This document shows, in pieces, positions 1 to 4,510 of a stretch of DNA of 8,388 nt. Below the pieces are notes generated by a model. It was not told where the DNA came from. It was given only the letters and a program-made list of their open reading frames with translations, and did not search any database. The stretch is from CAYSVN01 sp964434585. Its GTDB lineage: Bacteria; Patescibacteriota; Gracilibacteria; Peribacterales; Peribacteraceae. The DNA lies in contig CAYSVN010000053.1 of NCBI GenBank assembly GCA_964434585.1, forward strand, positions 1-8,388. Reading direction: 5' to 3'. The translations under genes were made by a program, and so were the position numbers. Numbering within the stretch: position 1 is the stretch's first letter; the number at the start of each line of letters is the position of its first letter.

Positions 1-987
1 CACGTTGAGTATGAAAGTGACACTCGTCACTACGCCCACGTTGACTGTCCAGGTCACGCGGATTACGTTAAAAACATGATTACTGGTGCCGCTCAGATGG
101 ACGGAGCTATTCTTGTAGTTTCTGCTGCTGACGGACCAATGCCACAAACTCGTGAGCACATTCTACTTGCACGTCAAGTTGGTGTACCTTACATTGTGGT
201 ATTCCTTAACAAGTGCGACATGGTTAGTGATCCTGACATGTTAGAACTTGTTGAAGAAGAAGTTAAAGAACTTCTTTCAAAATATGACTTCCCAGGGGAT
301 GATACTCCTATTATTCGCGGTTCTGCTCTTAAAGCTGTTGAAGGTGACGCAGATTACGTAGCTAAAGTTCAAGAACTTGTTACTGCCCTTGATACCTTTA
401 TTCCAGATCCAGTACGTGAAACTGACAAGCCTTTCCTTATGCCAGTTGAAGACGTGTTCTCTATTAAAGGACGTGGTACTGTTGCTACAGGACGTATCGA
501 CCAAGGTACTATTAACGTTAATGATGAAGTTGAACTTGTTGGTATTAAAGAAACACGTTCGGTTGTTGTTACTGGTGTAGAAATGTTCCACAAACTACTA
601 GATAGTGGTATGGCTGGTGATAACGTTGGTCTACTACTACGTGGTATTGAGCGTGAAGAAATTGAACGTGGACAAGTATTGGCCGCTAAAGGTTCAATTA
701 CTCCACATACTAAGTTCGAAGCTGAAGTATACGTTCTTACTAAAGATGAAGGTGGACGTCACACTCCTTTCTTCAAAGGTTACAAACCTCAGTTCTACAT
801 CCGTACTACTGACGTAACTGGTTCAGTTGAACTACCAGACGGTGTTGAAATGGTTATGCCTGGTGATAACATTAAATTCGTTGTTACTCTAGGTTCTGCT
901 ATTGCACTTGATGAAGGTACTCGCTTTGCTATTCGTGAAGGTGGACGTACTGTTGGTGCTGGTGTTATTACTAAAATTGTTGAATAA
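1..987 (+). CDS. tuf: Elongation factor Tu, C-terminal 328 residues (5' end outside window)
   Basis: EF-Tu is the GTPase that delivers aminoacyl-tRNA to the ribosomal A site. The reading frame is open from base 1 and starts inside the G domain at HVEY, about residue 67 of the E. coli protein, so roughly 66 residues are missing. Visible are the G3 motif DCPGH (visible residues 15-19), the G4 motif NKCD and the G5 motif SAL. Domain 2 (ending near GVEMFHKLLD) and domain 3 (FKGYKPQFYIRTTDVTG to the C-terminal GGRTVGAGVITKIVE) are complete. The visible length fits a protein of about 394 residues with no indel. Arginine is encoded almost only by CGT/CGC, as expected for a highly expressed gene, unlike the AGA-rich 197-aa gene downstream. 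It ends in TAA, 77 nt before rpsJ, an ancestral tuf-rpsJ neighbourhood. The identification is secure. Confidence 0.99.
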   Translation, partial: HVEYESDTRHYAHVDCPGHADYVKNMITGAAQMDGAILVVSAADGPMPQTREHILLARQVGVPYIVVFLNKCDMVSDPDMLELVEEEVKELLSKYDFPGDDTPIIRGSALKAVEGDADYVAKVQELVTALDTFIPDPVRETDKPFLMPVEDVFSIKGRGTVATGRIDQGTINVNDEVELVGIKETRSVVVTGVEMFHKLLDSGMAGDNVGLLLRGIEREEIERGQVLAAKGSITPHTKFEAEVYVLTKDEGGRHTPFFKGYKPQFYIRTTDVTGSVELPDGVEMVMPGDNIKFVVTLGSAIALDEGTRFAIREGGRTVGAGVITKIVE

Positions 988-990
988 AAC

Positions 991-1018
991 TTTACATTGG
1001 GAGGGTGTCAGTTATACT
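991..1018 (+). promoter_or_regulatory. Predicted strong sigma70-type promoter for rpsJ
   Basis: A TTTACA hexamer at 991-996 (5 of 6 matches to TTGACA) is followed after 16 nt by TATACT at 1013-1018 (5 of 6 to TATAAT). This begins four bases after the tuf stop. Transcription would start near 1025 and give rpsJ a leader of about 40 nt. The -10 box sits in the loop of an inverted repeat (1001-1027). Whether rpsJ is also cotranscribed with tuf cannot be told from sequence. Confidence 0.6.
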
Positions 1019-1027
1019 GATGCCCTC
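1001..1027 (+). other. Inverted repeat / RNA hairpin between tuf and rpsJ
   Basis: GAGGGTGTCAG at 1001-1011 pairs with CTGATGCCCTC at 1017-1027: 11 pairs, two of them G-U in RNA, around a 5-nt loop. In tuf mRNA it could end transcription, but the T-rich tract that follows is interrupted, so a terminator call is only moderate. At DNA level the arms flank the predicted rpsJ -10 box. The GGAGGG at 1000-1005 is also complementary to CCCTCC at 1053-1058, just before the rpsJ start, which allows an alternative fold in a tuf read-through transcript. Confidence 0.5.
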
Positions 1028-1064
1028 TTCAATACTTTTACTCCTGATCTTTCCCTCCATTGCT

Positions 1065-1484
1065 ATGCCTAAAGAAGAAACAACTAAAAAAACTACATCT
1101 AAAGCTGCTCCTGCAAAAGAAGCAACAAAAAAGGCTAGCGCTAAAAAAACAACTAAAACTGAAACTGTAGAACAAGCTGCTCCATCTATTCGCATTAAAC
1201 TTAGTGCGTTTGATCACGTTGTGCTTGATGAAGCTTCAGAAAAAATTATTGATACTGCTGTTCGTAGTGGTGCTGTTGTTCAAGGACCAATTCCTCTGCC
1301 AACAAAAATTAAAAAATTTACAGTTAACCGTTCGACATTCGTGTATAAAACAGCGCGTGATCAATTTGAAATGCGTACACACCGTCGCCTTATTGACCTT
1401 AAAGAAACAACCTTTAAAACGGTTGAAAGTTTACAAAATTTGGCTTTACCAAGCGGTGTAGACATTGAGATTAAAATGGGTTAA
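1065..1484 (+). CDS. rpsJ: Small ribosomal subunit protein S10 with Lys/Thr/Ala-rich N-terminal tail (139 aa)
   Basis: S10 is part of the 30S head and, as NusE, also joins Nus antitermination complexes. The conserved core starts at residue 41 (SIRIKLSAFDH) and includes VVQGPIPLPTKIKKFTV, KTARDQFEMRTHRRLIDL and the typical ending LPSGVDIEIKMG. The core fits the roughly 103-aa E. coli protein, but it is preceded by about 40 residues dominated by Lys, Thr, Ala and Glu, probably disordered. ATG 1065 is chosen because the upstream in-frame GTG (1005) would add a hydrophobic stretch translated from the promoter hairpin. No Shine-Dalgarno precedes it; the 42 nt before ATG are pyrimidine-rich (34 of 42). 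rplC and the rest of the S10 operon do not follow; an unrelated gene starts 42 nt downstream. The family call is certain, the start very likely. Confidence 0.97.
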   Translation: MPKEETTKKTTSKAAPAKEATKKASAKKTTKTETVEQAAPSIRIKLSAFDHVVLDEASEKIIDTAVRSGAVVQGPIPLPTKIKKFTVNRSTFVYKTARDQFEMRTHRRLIDLKETTFKTVESLQNLALPSGVDIEIKMG

Positions 1485-1488
1485 ATTA

Positions 1489-1517
1489 TTGACTTTATAT
1501 TTTTTTTATGTCATATT
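1489..1517 (+). promoter_or_regulatory. Predicted promoter for the 197-aa gene, near-leaderless
   Basis: TTGACT (1489-1494) is followed after 17 nt by CATATT (1512-1517), or after 19 nt by TATTGT (1514-1519). The ATG at 1527 is 7-9 nt from the end of either -10 box, so the mRNA would begin at or within a few bases of the start codon. The spacer contains a run of T. No Shine-Dalgarno is present. Confidence 0.5.
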
Positions 1518-1526
1518 GTTATAAAT

Positions 1527-2120
1527 ATGAGTAAAAAACTTACATTAGAGCCAAGTGACTACCCCAAGAAGCTTAAGCCTTTATTTGAAGCTGTGTTAGA
1601 TAGATCAGATGCTGTATTAGCAGTTACGCGTGAATTAAGCCTTAAAAAGGCTTTTAGAATGCACAAGTTTCCACACCATGTATTGTCTCAACTTAAAGTT
1701 GTGGGAGGTAATCCAAACCCAGTGCTTATTCATGATTTACTAGACGAAGAACTTTCACCTAGAGATAAAACATTATTATCTTTTTTTCAAAATATAAGAG
1801 AGGAATTATCTTTACTTCTTGATCTTGATGAATTTTCAGATGAAGTATTTACATCTAGGCAAACAGTAAGACTGCAAGACAATAGAACTATTTTTGAAAA
1901 AATTAGAGGCGTTCCTGAGCCAGAAAGTGAAGTTATTACCAGTGTAAAAACAGAAGTTAAAGAGATGGTGAGAGATGTTATACTGCGTTCATTTTTACTT
2001 TCACAGGAAAAAAGAGTCGATATTTGTCATGAGTATGAAACAAGAATGCTTAAAAAACGTGAGGATATACCAAGAGATCTAGCTTTATTAATTGACCTAA
2101 GAAAACAAATGCTGGTGTAG
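1527..2120 (+). CDS. Uncharacterised soluble protein, 197 aa
   Basis: I do not recognise this family. The protein is charged and mostly helical in appearance, with no signal peptide, no membrane segment and a single cysteine (C167). A region rich in Leu and acidic residues (about 70-107: HDLLDEELSPRD, LSLLLDLDEFSDEVF) is followed by a basic C-terminal third with amphipathic helices (about 137-196). The start ATG 1527 is supported by a -35/-10 pair ending 7-9 nt upstream; there is no Shine-Dalgarno. Arginine codons are 12 AGA and one AGG against three CGT, in sharp contrast to the CGT-only tuf/rpsJ pair next door; this points to lower expression and possibly a separate history. It sits where rplC would be expected after rpsJ. 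It converges with a minus-strand gene cluster across a 64-nt gap. A real gene is likely given its length and promoter; the function is unknown. Confidence 0.85.
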   Translation: MSKKLTLEPSDYPKKLKPLFEAVLDRSDAVLAVTRELSLKKAFRMHKFPHHVLSQLKVVGGNPNPVLIHDLLDEELSPRDKTLLSFFQNIREELSLLLDLDEFSDEVFTSRQTVRLQDNRTIFEKIRGVPEPESEVITSVKTEVKEMVRDVILRSFLLSQEKRVDICHEYETRMLKKREDIPRDLALLIDLRKQMLV

Positions 2121-2122
2121 GT

Positions 2123-2137
2123 TTTTACTTAGTAAAA
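2123..2137. terminator. Weak AT-rich hairpin between convergent genes
   Basis: TTTTAC (2123-2128) and GTAAAA (2132-2137) form a 6-bp stem with a 3-nt loop, two bases after the stop of the 197-aa gene. It has one G-C pair and only a short T tract, so it would be a poor terminator on either strand. It is listed because the convergent genes need a stop signal here and nothing better is visible. Confidence 0.25.
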
Positions 2138-2184
2138 TTTAATAGAATAGATAATGCTTTTATACCCTGGTAACCGTAATAGCT

Positions 2185-2364
2185 TTATTCTTCTCTTTCT
2201 TCGCTTTTGCGGTGTTTATCGACCATTTTTTTACCGATGATACCAGATATAGCACTACCAATAATAAAACCGGCTACGACCTTTTTAAGACGTTTGGTAC
2301 GCTTTGTTTTTTGTTGTTCTTGGAACTCTTCCCATTGATCTTCTTTAGACTTAAAAGGCCACAT
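2185..2364 (-). CDS. Small single-pass membrane protein, 59 aa (YtxH-like appearance)
   Basis: This short minus-strand frame begins MWPFKSKEDQWEEF. Residues 5-28 are highly charged (several K, E, Q, R). Residues 29-44 (VVAGFIIGSAISGIIG) form a single Gly-zipper membrane helix, and residues 45-59 are again charged (KKMVDKHRKSEEREE). This charged-Gly-rich helix-charged plan recalls YtxH-like proteins and small membrane-anchored scaffolds, but similarity is structural only. The ATG is 22 nt after the stop of the metallophosphoesterase, in the same direction. An extended -10 (TGC-TATACT) ends 9 nt before the ATG. There is no Shine-Dalgarno at proper spacing; an AGGAG lies too far upstream. Composition, placement and promoter support a real gene; function unknown. 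Confidence 0.72.
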   Translation of the reverse strand: MWPFKSKEDQWEEFQEQQKTKRTKRLKKVVAGFIIGSAISGIIGKKMVDKHRKSEEREE

Positions 2365-2373
2365 AGTAAGTGT

Positions 2374-2382
2374 AGTATAGCA
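2374..2382 (-). promoter_or_regulatory. Extended -10 element for the 59-aa gene
   Basis: Read on the minus strand, TGC followed by TATACT (TATACT at 2379-2374) is an extended -10 with 5 of 6 matches. No convincing -35 lies 17 nt upstream. The predicted start of transcription would be about 2-3 nt before the ATG, so the message would be near-leaderless. It overlaps the 22-nt gap after the upstream gene. Confidence 0.45.
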
Positions 2383-2386
2383 TAAG

Positions 2387-3352
2387 TTACTCCTTAGGAA
2401 TAAGATTTAACACCATAATTTCTGGAGGTACCCAAAACCGCATGCGCAAAAAAGTTTCACCTAAACCTCTGGTAATAGCTAATGTTGTTTTGTTTGACCA
2501 TTGAAACACACCTTGGTCATATTGTTTACCTAGGTTTGTAGGCAATCCTGATATTGGACCAAGCCAAGGTAGGGCAATTTGTCCACCATGGGTATGGCCC
2601 GCTACTACTAAGTCTACATTATTAATCGCTGGATGACGTACTACGGAAGGGTTATGGCTTAGTAGAATTGTTGGTGTACCGTCTGGTATATTTTGTAAAG
2701 CGCTATTAACATTTCCATTTGCCACCCATAAATCATCGATTCCTGCTAACGCAAAAGCTTGGTTATTAATGTTTAATATCACTTCTTCTTGCCGTAATAT
2801 TTTAACTCCGTATTGCTCTAACATGTTAAGTAGTGATTCTAGCTGTCCTTTATACGTTTGTCCTACTTGGTTTGGCTTAAATTCAAAGTCATGATTACCC
2901 ATGATGCCAAATACACCATGCTTTGTTTTTAAGTTTTTTAACGGTTCTAGTAGTGTTGCATTATATTGAAGGCCATCAATATAATCGCCTGCGATCATGA
3001 CAATGTCGGCATCCTGCTTATTAATTTCTGTTACTACTCTTTCTAAATGACCAGACTTCTGAAACCCTCCTAAATGCGTATCGGCAATTAAGATTGTTTT
3101 TAAGGGTTGTAGTGTTGGGAATGGTATATCGAATTTTGTTACTGTTACCCTATGTGGTTCTATAAACGTGGCGTAGACGATACAACCAGATATCAGCAAT
3201 AAGCATATTGCTACAACATATAGGGGCCATTTAATAATTTTAACCTTTGTTTTTATTGCCAGTACAAAAAATGCTATGAAGAACACTACGGGTAGCACCA
3301 TAATTGTTAGCACAAATACATCAGGCCAAAATGCTACTGGATTTAAAAACAT
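2387..3352 (-). CDS. Membrane-anchored calcineurin-like metallophosphoesterase (YkuE/YaeI type), 321 aa
   Basis: The enzyme likely hydrolyses a phosphodiester or phosphomonoester using a two-metal centre at the outer face of the membrane. Two hydrophobic helices (about 11-33 and 43-62) precede the catalytic domain. The metallophosphoesterase motifs appear in order: D91-T-H93, G122-D123-x-x-D126, G152-N-H-D155, S232-H233-N-P and G252-H253-T-H255-GGQ. All metal ligands are present, so it should be active. The GHTHGGQ signature and membrane anchor match the YkuE/YaeI/LpxG-related group. The substrate is not deducible; some relatives act on UDP-diacylglucosamine, but nothing here indicates lipid A synthesis. 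It lies 22 nt downstream of mutY on the same strand and 22 nt upstream of the 59-aa membrane protein. The ATG has no Shine-Dalgarno; a TACACT hexamer ends 8 nt before it. Confidence 0.93.
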   Translation of the reverse strand: MFLNPVAFWPDVFVLTIMVLPVVFFIAFFVLAIKTKVKIIKWPLYVVAICLLLISGCIVYATFIEPHRVTVTKFDIPFPTLQPLKTILIADTHLGGFQKSGHLERVVTEINKQDADIVMIAGDYIDGLQYNATLLEPLKNLKTKHGVFGIMGNHDFEFKPNQVGQTYKGQLESLLNMLEQYGVKILRQEEVILNINNQAFALAGIDDLWVANGNVNSALQNIPDGTPTILLSHNPSVVRHPAINNVDLVVAGHTHGGQIALPWLGPISGLPTNLGKQYDQGVFQWSNKTTLAITRGLGETFLRMRFWVPPEIMVLNLIPKE

Positions 3353-3360
3353 GAGATTAC

Positions 3361-3366
3361 AGTGTA
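3361..3366 (-). promoter_or_regulatory. Possible -10 hexamer ahead of the metallophosphoesterase gene
   Basis: On the minus strand TACACT ends 8 nt before the ATG at 3352, inside the 22-nt gap after mutY. There is no good -35 at 16-18 nt. It is listed because it repeats the spacing seen at the other starts; alone it would be weak, and the gene may simply be cotranscribed with mutY. Confidence 0.3.
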
Positions 3367-3374
3367 GCGTACTA

Positions 3375-4370
3375 TTACTTTTCTAAGGAGTATTTATTGC
3401 TCTTTTCTACAATCATAGTATTTTTTATTAATTTTTCTATAATTGCTTGTAGCCACTCTTCGTGCTGAGGGTTCCAGTCGCTACAAACTGCTTCTCCTAA
3501 TTGTTCTAATGTTCTACCATTATCAAATTCCCTTAGTTGCTGAACTACGCGTCCACGAATAATTCTGTTAGGAACAAATGTTCCATCTATATCTCTACCG
3601 GGTTCACTGCTTATCTTTTTTTTAATTGCCCCACGCTTACTCGGAGGAATATTTTTAGACAACCACATAGTGCCGCTTTTACAAATGCTCTGCTTTGCTA
3701 ATGGGCATTGTTCTGTTTTTGGATTACGTTTTGTTTGAATGGCTGAGCCATAATCCATTAAAGCAGCATGCCAATTTTTGGCATCATGTTTAGGGTTTTC
3801 ATCATTTATAATTGCTTTTTGTATAATTTTTTTGATCAAAGGTAATAACTCCTTATCTTTATGTAAATATGTACCATCTTGTTTCTCTGGACCATAAAAT
3901 GCCCTGTGTATTACTCGTCTAATATTAGTATCAATACATGGCGTTGCCTTATTAAATGCAAAATTACAAATAGCTGCTGCTGTATATGGGCCAATACCGT
4001 TAATGCTTAGTAGTTCTTCATATTCCGATGGAAATATTCCATGAAAGCGTGTGATAATGTCTTGCGCTCCATCACGCAATCTTAGCGCTCGACTATTGTA
4101 ACCCATGCCCTCCCAGGCTTTAATTATTTCACTATTGGAAGCTTTTGCTAATGTTTTTAGATCAGGAAATTTTTGTATAAATATTTTATACATTACAATC
4201 ACTCTACTTACTTGGGTTTGCTGTAGCATTACCTCTGAAATCCATATTAAGTACGCTCTTTGGTTATTATCATCTATTGTTAAATCACGCCAAGGAAGTA
4301 CACGCTTATGTTGTTTGTACCATTGCCATAATGTATCGCAAAAAGCTGATATTCTTTCGTCTTGTTTCAT
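3375..4370 (-). CDS. mutY: MutY-type A/G-specific adenine DNA glycosylase, lacking full Fe-S cluster ligands and Nudix domain (331 aa)
   Basis: MutY removes adenine mispaired with 8-oxoguanine or G in base excision repair. Visible are RVLPWRD (23-29), ISEVMLQQTQV with catalytic E46, the helix-hairpin-helix LLSINGIGPYTAAA (120-133), and catalytic D147 in CIDTNIRRVIHR. The [4Fe-4S] region differs: canonical C-x6-C-x2-C-x5-C is reduced to C222 (QCPL) and C230, with Q212 and T219 where the first two cysteines should be, so a normal cluster cannot form. The C-terminal part (about 262-331) is not the Nudix-like 8-oxoG-recognition domain; it resembles the short winged-helix-like tail seen in actinobacterial MutY (RGRVVQQLR ... 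W ... IVEKSNKYSL). ATG 4370 is chosen over an upstream ATG at 4463 because the extension is just translated repeat DNA, and a TACAAT -10 ends 6 nt before 4370. First gene of a three-gene minus-strand cluster. Confidence 0.94.
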   Translation of the reverse strand: MKQDERISAFCDTLWQWYKQHKRVLPWRDLTIDDNNQRAYLIWISEVMLQQTQVSRVIVMYKIFIQKFPDLKTLAKASNSEIIKAWEGMGYNSRALRLRDGAQDIITRFHGIFPSEYEELLSINGIGPYTAAAICNFAFNKATPCIDTNIRRVIHRAFYGPEKQDGTYLHKDKELLPLIKKIIQKAIINDENPKHDAKNWHAALMDYGSAIQTKRNPKTEQCPLAKQSICKSGTMWLSKNIPPSKRGAIKKKISSEPGRDIDGTFVPNRIIRGRVVQQLREFDNGRTLEQLGEAVCSDWNPQHEEWLQAIIEKLIKNTMIVEKSNKYSLEK

Positions 4371-4376
4371 GCTTTG

Positions 4377-4406
4377 ATTGTAATTTAGGAATGACCAATG
4401 ATGCAA
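4377..4406 (-). promoter_or_regulatory. Predicted leaderless promoter of mutY
   Basis: On the minus strand TTGCAT (4406-4401) and TACAAT (4382-4377) are separated by 18 nt. TACAAT ends 6 nt before the ATG at 4370, so transcription should begin at the A of the start codon. The spacer contains one full copy of the AATGACCAATG repeat, and a second copy overlaps the -35 side, so the repeats could act as operators. Confidence 0.55.
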
Positions 4407-4464
4407 TGACCAATGTTTATTTTTTAGCTTATTATTAGTCATTATAAATTGAATATTGGTCATT
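4390..4464. repeat. Direct and inverted copies of an AATGACCAAT word in the mutY-ABC intergenic region
   Basis: AATGACCAATG occurs at 4390-4400 and 4405-4415, with a 15-nt period. A perfect inverted copy, ATTGGTCATT, lies at 4455-4464 and a one-mismatch inverted core, TTAGTCATT, at 4435-4443. The outer and inner copies could pair across a 39-54-nt loop. The region lies between divergent genes and overlaps the core promoter of mutY. Reading through it in the mutY frame gives a repetitive, non-conserved HWSLHHWSF peptide, which argues against the longer mutY start. Confidence 0.7.
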
Positions 4465-4502
4465 TGTTAAGTCTACAATTTAAGCCTTTTTTCTGCTACT
4501 CT
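4449..4502 (+). promoter_or_regulatory. Candidate promoters for the ABC exporter gene
   Basis: Two candidates are visible. TTGAAT (4449-4454) and TACAAT (4474-4479) are 19 nt apart and would give a leader of about 25 nt. Nearer the gene, an extended -10, TGC-TACTCT (4494-4502), ends 8 nt before the ATG and would give a near-leaderless transcript; it has no clear -35. No Shine-Dalgarno precedes the ATG in either case. Confidence 0.4.
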
Positions 4503-4510
4503 AGCTACTC

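Noticed and set aside
1005..1064. GTG 1005 as an rpsJ start, giving a hydrophobic signal-like N-terminus
   Set aside because: A signal-like segment on a ribosomal protein is implausible, and the frame runs through the predicted promoter and hairpin. ATG 1065 starts with the typical MPKEE-type basic tail.
1019..1064. Riboswitch in the rpsJ leader
   Set aside because: The leader is about 40 nt and pyrimidine-rich, too short and unstructured for known riboswitch aptamers.
4371..4463. Upstream ATG at 4463 as the mutY start, adding 31 residues
   Set aside because: The extra peptide is translated AATGACCAATG repeat DNA, has no counterpart in MutY proteins, and would span the mutY promoter. The start at 4370 has a TACAAT box 6 nt upstream.
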